This document shows, in pieces, positions 24,509-34,862 of a stretch of DNA of 48,183 nt (position 1 is the stretch's first letter; each line of letters opens with the position of its first letter). A program made the position numbers and the translations under genes. Location of the stretch: NCBI GenBank assembly GCA_023853785.1, contig JAJIRX010000328.1, positions 1 through 48,183 on the forward strand. The letters run 5' to 3'. Under the pieces are notes generated by a model. The model worked only from the letters and a program-made list of their open reading frames with translations, was not told the DNA's origin and ran no database searches. Source of the DNA: Psilocybe azurescens. Lineage: Eukaryota > Basidiomycota > Agaricomycetes > Agaricales > Agrocybaceae.

Positions 24509-24934
24509 TAAATTTCTGTTTTTGCGGCAATCACCGGGAATGGCGCTTCGGATTCGGCTGTTGGAGAAAACTTGTAGTGTTGTCACGTTTCGCTAGGTTC
24601 GGTCGAAGCCTGCCGTTCTTCGCCGGTGATTGTTTGCAGTGCAGACAGATGTCAATGTTTGGTTGTTGTCACGGAGTTTGAACCAAGCTTGAACGTCTTT
24701 TATATCGTGAATTTTTGGGCCCTGTCTTCAATTAGAGAATTTTCTCTGCTGTTGATTGAAACATTACTCAGTGGCATAGGAAGGGAATGTATTGTCTCGA
24801 ACATCGGATATCTTTATCGGTACGTACAAATTTGACTATACTTTGTCTCGCTCTGTAGAGGACTCAGTTGAGCCACTCAGACTAATATACATGACAGATG
24901 TCGACCCTTGACTTTCACTTCTCATCCTTATCTC
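24509..24934. other. Gene-free 3' flank of the decarboxylase gene
   Basis: No motif-bearing frame is seen between the MITE and the stop codon of the minus-strand decarboxylase. Confidence 0.5.
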
Positions 24935-26289
24935 TTATCTCGCAGGCGGGGGTACTGCCGCAATAGCAACGTTCAGTTTGACAGGAGTATGTACCGGGAA
25001 ATCGCCGGAAAACTGGATATTTGTCTCAGGTCGAAAGATGAGGCAGTGCGTCGATCCTCCAAAGTGGAACATTCCTAGCTGTTCACCTTTCTTCACAACG
25101 TCCCCAGGCTTCACGGTTACGTCGCACGTCGAGACCTCTGCCATGCCCACCGCGACAAAACACATGAGGCCTATAGTTGGATTGTTGGCTTCGATGAAGA
25201 TCAGGGCGCGAGCAGCGATGGCCGTGATGAATGATTGGGATAGGTTGGGGGCAGCTGGATCTGGGCCTTCTTCGTTGACGAATCCCATGGCCGGCGACTC
25301 CGCATAGTATGTTCCGGGTATGTTGACCGTTTTCACAATCTTCCCATTCACGGGGCTGGCCCATCGATGGTAGTTCAATGCGCTTAAGAAGGCCTGCCAG
25401 ATCGACCCACCAATAAACTGTTCCGCTAAGGGATCGTTATTGAGCATGTGGAAAAGAGAGTAAGGCTCGTCTTTGAGCCAGAACTGGTCGCGTTTCTTGA
25501 TTTTATGTGCGATTTTGTAGACGGTTGACTCGCAGGCGCTGTTGACAATCGAATCGTTGTCGGGGAGCTCCACGGGGCGTACGCCAGGTCTGAACAAGCG
25601 CGTGAAGAAGTTGTCCCAGGATTGGAAGCCCCAGTGAGGTGCCGAGGGATCGCAGACGAACGTCTCCGCAAAATTTGGCATTGCCGACTGTGCTTCGGGA
25701 CTGAACCAGCCACCGGGATCGCTAGTGAGGACTGCAGTCGAGGCAGGGGATTCAAGGTATGCAGACCAAACGTTAAACATTTTATGGAACATGGCGTTGA
25801 CCTTTGGGTTGACGAATGCCGTGAAGCCTGCAGGGGTTCCCATGGGCCAATCCAGGATGGCATTGATCGGGAAGCCTACGAGATCGTCGTCTTCATATGC
25901 GGGCGCTTCGCTGATGATCAAGTCGAAAAGGCCCAGCATTACAAGATAACTGCGTACCTGGATCACGCATATTTGATCAGCTCCAGACACTGCGAGGCGT
26001 ATTCACGAAAACTCACTTGCGGCTTTCCGGTCGGATCGTTATTGTAAGGAGGCTTCAGTGGAACCTGTTCGAACATTTGGTGGAATCCCATCCAAATTTC
26101 GGCATCGCTTTCGATGAGGTGCTGGAACTCCTGGATAACAGGGTGCCAATCAGCGGCTTTACGGTTCCGTTGCTCGATTGCTTTGATTTTCCTGTCGAGC
26201 CATGCTTCGAGGACACGTTGGTCTTTGGGTAGCCATCCACCTACGCGATGGCGAACTGGCCTAGTACGGTCGTATCGTCCTGGAGACAT
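24935..26289 (-). CDS. PsiD-like decarboxylase (phosphatidylserine decarboxylase superfamily)
   Basis: Two exons, 26289-26017 and 25957-24935, with a 59-bp GT-AG intron, give about 431 residues; psilocybin-pathway PsiD is about 440. The start is the ATG opening MSPGRYDRTRPVRHRVGGWL; open sequence upstream has no other ATG. An N-terminal helical region contains WHPVIQEFQHLIESD. FPINAILDWPMGTPAGFTAF, NFAETFVCD, FQSWDNFFTRLFRP and NSACEST follow, then LNYHRWASPVNGKIVK and VNIPGTYYAESP. IFIEANNPTIGLMCFVAVGM and EVSTCDVTVKPGDVV come next, and GMFHFGGSTHCLIF near the C-terminus. The GGST serine is where this superfamily self-cleaves to form the pyruvoyl cofactor. PsiD makes tryptamine from tryptophan; this paralogue's amino-acid or lipid substrate is unknown. 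No kinase, methyltransferase or P450 partner is in the window. In HRWASP an alanine replaces the expected second histidine. Confidence 0.85.
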
Positions 26290-27870
26290 TGCGGGATGAT
26301 ATATGCGCCTGCGATTCAAATGACCTGCCACATTTCTATGGTTTATGTATGTTCAGCAATGCTACAACGCTGATCCGATTTGAATCTCGGAAGGCCGTGC
26401 TTCCGCAGTCTTTCACTTACTTATCGTCGAAAGTGGCTCAGCGTGCTGGACTTTTAATTACTCTGCACGGAGCTGTGGAAATAACATTCGCCCCCTTTTC
26501 GCAGCTTCTTTTCATTTAAGCTCAGTTCCCCGTCTCCAACACACGACTATAGATCAATGGTTGTCTTTTGCTCGACGCTCGGGCTACGCATTAGTGCCGC
26601 AAAAGAATAGCGGAGAGTATAGTCAGTTGCTACAGTCTGAAACAAGGTGTGAGTGTTGAATATGCATAAGCGTAAGACTGCGTTCAACTCACCCGGCCGC
26701 GACGATATTCGTGCTACGGAAATGTTCGATGATTTTCATTTGACTTTTCGCACGTGCTATAATAATATTGAACGTGGGCCACCTGCATCATCTTTGGATC
26801 TTCTAGGTTCCAGAAGCAGTCATGAACGAGACCATGACTGCGTCGATTGGGTTATCCTAAAGAGTTCCTTGTCACTGGTTCAGGTATTGGAACACGAATG
26901 TCACTCCTGACGAAGCTCCAAGTGCTTCAGCTCTTCCATTTAAAACGTACACCCACTTTTAGATTAGACATCTGGGGTTCATGGCTTAATACAGTTAGCA
27001 AGTTCCTACATAATTCTCGTACGTCATGAAGAGTGGTTTATATATTTCTTAAGCCATCCGAATAGAAGTATTCAACCCAGCGCCCGGGACACTGCTGATC
27101 AGGTCTTATGACAGACACTGCGCACGTTGGCCATGGAAATCTTGCCATAGCAAGTACTTTGCAGACGAACCGAGTGGCAAATGACCATAGCGTTTTGTCC
27201 TCACACTATCTTCATCTTTCTCCAACAAGATTAGCCTTTGCTTTGTTCTTTTCCCACCAATTATTAAAGCTAAATCACCCATACCTAACCCGCAAATGTG
27301 CACTCTACAGATCTGCATTTTCTCGTTCTTTCATTGGACAATCGATTGCACCCTTATCAGTTGCCGTACATCTCATCATAGACACTGTCAGACAATGTAA
27401 AGTATCACTCGATATTGCTGTTCGGCCTTCCCATAGTGTTCAGTAAATGTCAACACTTGGAGGAAATATGCCAAGCAGTAGCCACACCCAGAGGCTCCAG
27501 TATGCTCCGTGTCCACGTCTAAATTCGACTCAGCAATGTGGGTTAGAGTTTGTGAAATGTGCATTGGAGTCTGAGACGAAATTTATTTCACTGTGCATAT
27601 GCTTAACGATGAGTTGTTTTTGTTTTCCTCCAATTCTACCGTCCAGTTTATGTGCAGTTAGATGTTCGTGAGATAGTTTTGTTGCCTGATATTCGGTCAC
27701 CCATCTCATTGGGTCACTCGCAACTCAGCAGCGGAACTACACCTTTTGAGGGTCAAGGCTCGTTTCATCTCCAACGGGCATATCGCATGTATGGCTTCTT
27801 GGCGGTCATGAAAAGATCTTCACCGCCGTCCACGCTGGAATTGAAGCAATAGCACACGATTAGGAAATTG
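26290..27870. other. Gene-free stretch upstream of the decarboxylase
   Basis: Promoter side of the decarboxylase gene. Open frames of 60-112 codons on both strands lack motifs and splice logic. Confidence 0.45.
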
Positions 27871-27874
27871 AAAC

Positions 27875-28812
27875 ATAGCGGAAGATAAAAGATACATACT
27901 CTTCTGCGAAGGTTATGCCTGTCAAACTCTCAGTACTTTGTGTGGGGTCGGACCGCCATGGCACTGGCAGGAGATTCAACGGCGTTGTCTTCACATCAGT
28001 ACTGGATGACCTCCCGTAGACTTTTAGTGTATGTCTGGTGCCAATAAAATGCACCAGAATAATTAAAATTATTGATGGCCCAAAAACAATGCACATACAC
28101 CAGATCCGTAGCCCGCATACACCAGACTACACCAGACTATAAATTTATTTTCAAGCATTGAATACATCGCACATCGGGTGATGGCAGTCAGGTGAGCTGT
28201 CCCTTTATGGCAACTCATCTGATGGCTTGTATTCTGGTGTACGAAAAACTGCAAAAAGTGTTTAGAACGGCTTCCCGACCCCATCCCAGATTATTATTTT
28301 AGAACACCTCAAATCGCAAAATATTTTTCGATGGCATCTCCGGCATCTCCGGCAAGTGGAATCTGGTGTATTCTATTGGCACCAGACGTACACTAAAAGT
28401 CTACGGGAAGTCATCCACTATCAATGTCCGTCCTCCGCCAAGATAATCTTCCGCGCATGATCTGATCCGACGGCGGCCGCGAGTTATGGCAAACCCAGAG
28501 ATGGTTATGACGCTCTGCCAAAGCCGAGGGCCTTGCCGTGGAGATGGAAGCAACAAAAACGGCCCATTGGCGGTAGCCGTAGGCATGAGAAAAGAGTGTT
28601 CTGTCGATGAGATATTGGATGTTGGTCCCGCAGTAAAGACCCGGATCTCGCGAATGTTGTAATTGCTTAACGAGATGTCCGACGACTTGAACGGATAGGC
28701 TAATGAGAATACAAAAGACATAGCATACAGTCGAATATGTGAGATTTTTGCCTATTGATGCCGCCCGACCAGTTCGTCGGATCAGCATAAAGCCGATACT
28801 CTCCGCCGACAT
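27875..28812 (-). pseudogene. Remnant of a membrane-protein gene (possibly DUF6534-type) with a MITE in its tail
   Basis: Minus strand from an ATG at about 28812: MSAESIGFMLIRRTGR, then a hydrophobic block LTYSTVCYVFCILISLSVQV and HLVKQLQHS. These resemble the later helices of fungal seven-helix DUF6534 proteins. The frame then scatters over three phases to about 28430, so the gene is damaged. If the MITE at 28002-28418 and one TA are set aside, the hydrophilic frame RRTDIDS on one side reads straight into TDVKTTPLNLLPVPWRSD on the other, ending at a GTATGT donor near 27900. That continuity supports one former C-terminal coding exon. Family assignment is tentative. Confidence 0.4.
28002..28418. 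mobile_element. Tc1/mariner-like MITE, 417 bp
   Basis: Inverted repeats of about 55 bp share TGGATGAC, then CCCGTAGACTTTTAGTGTA and GTCTGGTGCCAATA with few mismatches. The target dinucleotide TA is duplicated (28000-28001 and 28419-28420). The interior has extra ACCAGACTA motifs and no coding sequence. Confidence 0.85.
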
Positions 28813-28871
28813 TACGCTAAGGGTGCACAAGACATGATACTTATATCAGTCACCTTGCACTTTTGTACAGA

Positions 28872-28917
28872 GCTATGGAAAGCGAGACTGTCAAGCTTCT
28901 AAAGCCGTTGCCAAACA
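28872..28917 (+). repeat. Left member of a 47-bp inverted pair flanking the repeat island
   Basis: The segment begins GCTATGGAAAGCGAGACTG and ends CGTTGCCAAACA. It recurs in inverted orientation at 35329-35377 with about two differences. Confidence 0.7.
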
Positions 28918-29857
28918 GTGTCCGGGATGCTATGCCGGACATTTGTTATTTCGAGGTGGTTGTCAGGACCCCGAAAATCTCTCTTCTATTGTTGAACTCG
29001 ACTGGGCACCGTCTTGGTGCCGTCATTGGTTCAAACCTTGCCAAGTCGACAGTAAGTGCTAGCCTTGCTATGAGCAAGATTGGAAGTAGCTCATAGGTGC
29101 TCGTTTCTACCTTCCGGAACAGTAATAGACGTTGCTGGCTTAACCGTGGTTAGGACCATGACTTTTAAGAAGGCTTCAACATGGCCTGAATAGCACCACA
29201 TCGACAAGACATGAATAACATGGCATGATTGGGGTTGTCTTATTCCAAGCATATATCACATTCTCTATTTATTTCTTGTCTTGTCGGTGTATCATTGGCT
29301 GACAATGGCTGTGTAGCATTAACCACTGGTCCACATATTTTCCACCATAAGTAAACTGTAAACTCGAGATATGCCATGTGGTGTCAATCACTGTGGGCCG
29401 CATGTCCCTAAGTCTTTGAACTTGTTCACCACACTGCTGCTTATTTAGTTAATAGTCACAATGAGTGTTGTAAATTGTGAATTATCAAGTAGAGTAAAAT
29501 GCTTAGCACCAGCAGGTCTTCCCTTAGTAACTTCTCACTTCTTGTTTTCTTTTCTTGATATTGTATCTGCTGATTATTCAACTTCTTTGTGCTTCTGTTT
29601 ACCTTTCTTTCTGGGTCTCATATCTATCTATCTTGTCTACAGCTATACTACTTGGTGTGACTGAGCTGTGAGCTGCATATACAGGCTCGTAATATGTGAA
29701 GAGATATACTCGCCATCAGCAAGTGAAACCTCATTTTCACATGCACAGTCTCAGAATTTCCGATGGCACAATTAATAGACAAGGTAAGTCGGGTCTGCAT
29801 TACCGAAAGACCACTGATATTCCAGCTCTGGCCTAGTATTTAGCTTTGTAATATCAA
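28918..29857. other. Gene-free left flank of the repeat island
   Basis: AT-rich with no motif-bearing frame. A 77-codon open frame (28863-29096) only partly overlaps the inverted-pair member. Confidence 0.4.
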
Positions 29858-29988
29858 TTTACAGACCACATTTAAATTCAAGCCCGGATATTTGAATGCT
29901 CCCATTGTGCACCAGCCTATTGAAACTGAAGCCTGCACTCAGACATAGCAGCTCACCATTACTCCCCATAGAATTTACAGAGGAGGAA
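29858..29988 (+). repeat. 131-bp direct repeat, left copy
   Basis: Starts ATTTACAGACCACATTTAAA and ends ATTTACAGAGGAGGAA. It is repeated apparently without change at 34731-34862 in the same orientation, on the other side of the foldback-like element. Confidence 0.85.
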
Positions 29989-30959
29989 AAGACAAAATTC
30001 CGATCAAAACGAGCCTAGAAACAGCCAAATCGGACAGGATTTGAGGGAGATATAATGGTTGTAATGATCCAATTTTGTGTATTTGGCCCCAGGGCAGGGC
30101 GGGAATGAGTGCCGCCCCAGTCCCGGTCCCGGGTGTAAAACGCATGAAAAAATCTAGACAAAATTCCAATCAAAACGAGCCTAGAAACAGCCAAAACGGA
30201 CACAATTTGAGTGATATATGTGGGTTGTAAACTTCCAATTTTTGCTGTATTTAGCCTTGGACCAGAACATGAATTATCATTGAAAAAGTGAATGCCGGGC
30301 CTGGGAATTTTTGCAATGGGGCGGGAATATGTCCGGAATAGTGCCGGATATTGTAAACCAGGTTGGAAACATGAATTATTATTGAAGATAGTGCATGCTG
30401 GGCCCAGGAATTTTTGCAATGGAGCAGGAATATGTCTGAACAAGTGCTGGACATGGTAAATAAGGTCGGAAACATGAATTCTTATTGAGAATAGTGCATA
30501 CTGGGCCTGGAAATTTCCAAAATAGGGCAGAAATATGTCCGGAAACATGTATTATCATTGAAAAGTGCAGACTAGGCCTAGGAATTTTTGAAATGGGGAA
30601 GGAATATGTCCAGACAAGTGCTAGACATGCTGAATTTGGTCGGAAATGTGTATTATTATTGAAAACAATTCAGACCATGTCTGGGAATCTTTTAAATGAG
30701 CTGCAAATATGTCCTGACAGATGTCAAACATGAAATTATGAGTTGAGTAGGCACGGAAATGTATAAAATAGTTTGTAAAATACCCCAGAAACATGGATTA
30801 TCATTGACAAAGACTCATACTGGGTGTGGCAAGAGGTTAAATAGCCTGTAAACATGTCTGATCAAGTTGATATAGACTGAGCCTTAAAACATGTATAATT
30901 GGTGCACAATTGCTTTGACTTGGTTCAGAAACATGGAAAATATTCCACAATCATGTTCT

Positions 30960-31730
30960 GGTATATGTATATAATCAACAAAAGACTCAGCTCATGTGCT
31001 GAAATGTAGAACACAGTCCAATAATCTTTTGTACACTCATTTCCCTTTCAACTGCCCTGTCCTGTACTTTGTCTTATCACAATCTCTACACCTGGCCAAG
31101 GCTTGAAAAGGTACAGATTGTAGGTGCACATGAGAGTGTAAATTTGGTTAGCAAGTGTATACTATTCTATTGCCCATTATTTTTCTCCTTCTATACTTTC
31201 CCCAGGCAAGGTCCCAGTTAGTGAAATGAGTTGTGTGAATGAACCGCAAGTATGGGTGGTGAATGTGCATACGTGAGAGGAAAAAAGCATGTGCAGTGCT
31301 GCTTGTTAGTTGTCATGCCTGCCTTTCCATTGAATGTATTCTAAAATTCATGTCAAGCACTAAAAATAACTGACAGACATTTCCACTGATTGTTAACATT
31401 ATTAAGCAGATTGACATGGATGCATACTTGATAAAATTATTGCTGGTTGGATACTGGTATTTAATGAAAACAAGAGTGTGGTTGCATTCAAAACAAAAAC
31501 TGATGCTGGTCATAAAAGTTACAGAGCAGATTGAGAAACAAGCAAGTAGCACTCTGATTGTTACTGCCATTTGTAACTTAGAAAGAAATTATACAAAGAG
31601 TGGAATAACCAAGTAAAAAGTAAAAGCAGCTGCAGCTTGCAGCTTGAACTGAAATGACCAATATGTCTACAGTTAGGTTAATTAACACAGATAAAATGAG
31701 GTATCGATACTAATTGTATGTCTGGAATAG
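30960..31730. other. Unique core of the foldback-like element
   Basis: No long frame with motifs; the longest are 66-85 codons on opposite strands (31313-31616). It may once have carried a gene or be neutral filler. Confidence 0.4.
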
Positions 31731-32127
31731 TTTACAGACAATTATACATGTTTCAAGGCTCGGTCATATTGACCTGATCAGACATGTTTACAGACTATTT
31801 AACCTCTTGCCACACTCAGTATGAGTCTTTGTCAACGATAATCCATGTTTCTGGGGTATTTTACAAACCATTTTGTACATTTCCATGCCTACTCAACTCA
31901 TAATTCCATGTTTCTCATCTGTTCATACATATTTCCAGCCCATTTCAAAAATTCCCAGACATGGCCTGAATTGTTTTCAATAATAATACACATTTCTGAC
32001 CCAGTTTTCTATACTCAACATATATCTGGACATATTCCCAAGTGTGGTCCGCATTTTTCAATGATAATTCATGTTTCCGGACATATTCCCACCCCATTGT
32101 ACAAATTCCTGGGCCCAGCATGCACTA

Positions 32128-32390
32128 CTCGTAGCCGAAAAAGTAATCACCATATTATGTAATAAACGCGTTATTGATTTCGTGTCCTCTTCACTTCTGC
32201 CTTCATTTCTAACCACTATCACATGCTCGCTTGCTATAATGGTATTTCCCAAGATATATTGTTGCCAGCTTTCCTCTCATGCCAAATATCGGTTCATTGG
32301 AGCTGTTACTGCTGGCGAACCAGTCCCTAAAGCAGCAGATTCGAAATACAGTTTGATTACCTAATGGTGATTACTTTTTTTGGTTACGAG
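32128..32390. mobile_element. Tc1/mariner-like MITE nested in the right arm, 263 bp
   Basis: Inverted ends read CTCGTAGCCGAAAAAGTAA on the left and, inverted, CTCGTAACCAAAAAAAGTAA on the right, both followed by TCACCAT. TA is duplicated at 32126-32127 and 32391-32392. Neighbouring uninterrupted repeat units read GCATGCACTATTCTCAAT at this point, which is exactly the flank with the element and one TA removed. Confidence 0.9.
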
Positions 32391-32399
32391 TATTCTCAA

Positions 32400-33030
32400 T
32401 GATAATACATGTTTCCAGACATATTTCTGCCTCATTGCAACCATTCCTGGGCCTGGCATGCACTATTCTCAATAATAATTCATGTTTCTGACCCAGTTTA
32501 CAATTTCTGGCACTTTTCCGGACATATTCCCGCCCCATTACAAAATTCCCGGGCCCGGCATGCACTATTTTCAATAATATTTATGTTTCCGACCCGGTTT
32601 ACAATGTCCGGCACTATTCCAGACATATTCCCACCCCATTGTAAAAATTCCTGGGCCCAGCATGCACTATTCTCAATGATAATACATGTTTCCAGACATA
32701 TTCCTGCCTCATTGCAACCATTCCTGGGCCTAGCATGCACTATTCTCAATAATAATTCATGTTTCTGACCCAGTTTACAATTTCTGACACTTTTCCGGAC
32801 ATATTCCCATCCCATTACAAAAATTCCCGGGCCTGGCATGCACTATTTTCAATAATAATTCATGTTTCCGACCCGGTTTACAATGTCCGGCACTATTCCG
32901 GACATATTCCCACCCCATTGCAAAAATTCCCAGGCCCGGCATTCACTTTTTCAATGATAATTCATGTTCTGGTCCAAGGCTAAATACAGCAAAAAATTGG
33001 AAGTTTACAACCCACATATATCACTCAAAT
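32400..33030. repeat. Tandem ~100-104 bp units of the right arm
   Basis: The landmark CATGCACTA occurs at about 32458, 32559, 32661, 32733 and 32837, spacings of 101, 102, 72 and 104 bp. Each unit carries GGACATATTCC and CAATAATAATTCATGTTTC. Open frames read through here are repeat artefacts. Confidence 0.85.
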
Positions 33031-33039
33031 TGTGTCCGT

Positions 33040-33873
33040 TGATGAGCGTCGCTATTCACTGCCCACAGAAAACCCCAAAATGCACAACACGGACCGGCCG
33101 GCACTGCCACGATTCCCGTTTCGAATACAGGATACCCAAAGACATGCAACATAGAAACGAACATTTGCACCAAACCCTTCCTCCTTGCTTCCAATGCAAC
33201 ACCGGACTCCATAACGCCGACAAAATATGTTTCATCAACTTCGCAAATCGCATGCCATACGACACAATATGAGAGCGGCTCCGTGCTCTCATTTCCCTGA
33301 ACAGCACCTACAAGACGATTCGTGATGATTCGTTATCCTGGACCTCAAAAACGACGATCTGTGAGGTTTATATCATTGGCTGGTGTGGGTTTTCCTTCTT
33401 TCTTAGTTTCTTACAATACTTCTACTTGCTCTTCGCGTTTTTTCTCTCCCTCTTCTTTTGCTTGCCGATATTGGACACCTTCCTGGTCATTTCAGACGTT
33501 TTCGTTATAGTATAAAAGACATTTTGTATTTGACTTGAACAGACCAGAATATAGAGACCATTTTTCTCCCCATCTCGCTGCACTTGAAAAGCTAAAATTC
33601 TTAGCGCAGATAGCACCGTTGTATTGCCTTCAATGCTTTGCAACCCCAGTTAAAAATTGTCCATTGCTGCCCTCGTCGTCTGCAGTCCCATTCGTACCGT
33701 ACTTCGGCCTTTCAACCCTTAGTTCCCTCTCAAGGAGCTTCACTCCGAAGGCGACCCCCTTCGTTGGACAGCCTGAACCCCCATTCGCAACCTTGGAGCC
33801 GCACATTGCGACATACTGTGTCTTCTTTTTCTTTTGTTTGTTCTGCACGGCATAGCGTGTCGTAGGCCCATCA
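33040..33873. mobile_element. Solo LTR of a retrotransposon, 834 bp, nested in the right arm
   Basis: It begins TGATGAGC and ends GGCCCATCA (TG...CA) and is flanked by CCGT on both sides (33036-33039 and 33874-33877). The opposite arm has the uninterrupted site GTGTCCGTTTTGGCTG in inverted form, so the insertion is exact. A TATAAAAG at 33511-33518 sits where an LTR promoter would be. No internal retrotransposon domain or second LTR is present, which fits LTR-LTR recombination. Strand is undecided, although the TATA box suggests plus. Confidence 0.75.
33511..33518 (+). promoter_or_regulatory. TATA box inside the solo LTR
   Basis: TATAAAAG preceded by TTCGTTATAG, in the middle of the LTR. Confidence 0.5.
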
Positions 33874-33877
33874 CCGT

Positions 33878-34390
33878 TTTGGCTGTTTCTAGGCTCATTT
33901 TGATCGGAATTTTGTCTAGATTTTTTCATGTGTTTTACCCGGGACCGGGACCGGGCGGCACTCATTCCCGCCCTGCCCTGGGGCCAAATACACAAAATTG
34001 GATCATTACAACCATTATATCTCCCTCAAATCCTGTCCGATTTGGCTGTTTCTAGGCTTCGTTTTGATCGGAATTTTGTCTAGCTTTTCCATGAGTTTTA
34101 CACTCGGGACCGGGACTGGGGCGGCACTCATTCCCGCCCTGCCCCGGGGCCAAATACACAAAATTAGATCATTACAACCATTATATCTCCCTCAAATCCT
34201 GTCCGATTTGGCTGTTTCTAGGCTCGTTTTGATCGGAATTTTGTCTAGCTTTTTCCATGCGTTTTACACCCGGGACCGGGACCGGGGCGGCACTCATTCC
34301 CACCCTGCCCGGGGCCAAATACACAAAATTGGATCATTACAACCATTATATCTCCCTCAAATCCTGTCCGATTTGCATGATTCTGGGCTT
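33878..34390. repeat. Three GC-rich ~165-bp tandem units at the outer right arm
   Basis: TTTGGCTGTTTCTAGG occurs at 33878, 34041 and 34207, and a diverged start at about 34373. Units contain CCCGGGACCGGGACCGGGG-like tracts. The left arm has one full and one partial unit, inverted. Confidence 0.85.
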
Positions 34391-34580
34391 GTTTAAATCA
34401 CATTTACAGTCCGGTTCTTTCCCGATTACTCACTTATAATTAATTATGGTGTGTGCGCCAATGATTGTCAATTCATTGCAAAATTAAGGCTTTACCAGTT
34501 TCCTGTAGACACCCCAGAGCCACAGAATGTATGCCGGATAGCCTACAAAATGCCTAGGTATGAGCCATTGAGGCGGATTT

Positions 34581-34605
34581 ACTGTACCATATCATATGGT
34601 ACAGT
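34581..34605. repeat. Perfect 12-bp-arm hairpin; motif repeated three times
   Basis: ACTGTACCATAT and its inverse are separated by one base. Variants of CATATCATATG or CATATGATATG followed by TACAGTGTA or TACACTGTA recur at about 34660 and 34695. Confidence 0.7.
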
Positions 34606-34730
34606 GTAGGCTACCAAAATGGAAGGGAAACATTCACTGCTTCAGAGGGACCACTGAACCCATATGATATGCTACACTGTAAATGTACTTTCTATCATAT
34701 CATATGTTACAGTGTAACATCAGTATGTGG

Positions 34731-34862
34731 ATTTACAGACCACATTTAAATTCAAGCCCGGATATTTGAATGCTCCCATTGTGCACCAGCCTATTGAAAC
34801 TGAAGCCTGCACTCAGACATAGCAGCTCACCATTACTCCCCATAGAATTTACAGAGGAGGAA
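34731..34862 (+). repeat. 131-bp direct repeat, right copy
   Basis: Same sequence and orientation as 29858-29988. It is followed by ATATGATTATATG instead of the foldback arm. Confidence 0.85.

Larger units (their letters stand above)
29990..34390. mobile_element. Foldback-like element with long inverted arms made of tandem repeats
   Basis: The left arm (about 29990-30960) and right arm (about 31730-34390) are inverted copies of each other. From the outside in, each arm has GC-rich units of 163-166 bp (with CCTAGAAACAGCCAAA and GGGCGGGAATGAGTGCCGCC) and then many AT-richer units of about 100-104 bp (with TGTCCGGA, GGGAATTTTTGCAATGG and a TTATTATTGA core). The arms become more diverged toward the middle. 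A non-repetitive core of about 770 bp (30960-31730) separates them. The right arm is longer because it has extra units and two nested insertions. No transposase was found. Long inverted arms of tandem units around a unique core are the hallmark of Foldback elements. Confidence 0.7.

Noticed and set aside
25622..26047. 141-codon plus-strand frame overlapping the decarboxylase
   Set aside because: It is the antisense shadow of a conserved coding region.
24935..26289. Psilocybin biosynthetic cluster
   Set aside because: Only a PsiD-like gene is present; no kinase, methyltransferase, P450 or transporter of that pathway was seen in the window.
30015..30548. 177-codon minus-strand open frame
   Set aside because: It runs across tandem units of the foldback arm; the translation simply repeats itself and recurs in the other arm.
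32409..32839. Open frames of 113-119 codons on both strands
   Set aside because: They are products of the ~100-bp tandem units, not genes.
33878..34390. G-quadruplex array in the GC-rich units
   Set aside because: Each tract has only three runs of three or more G before a two-G run, so the usual four-run rule is not met.
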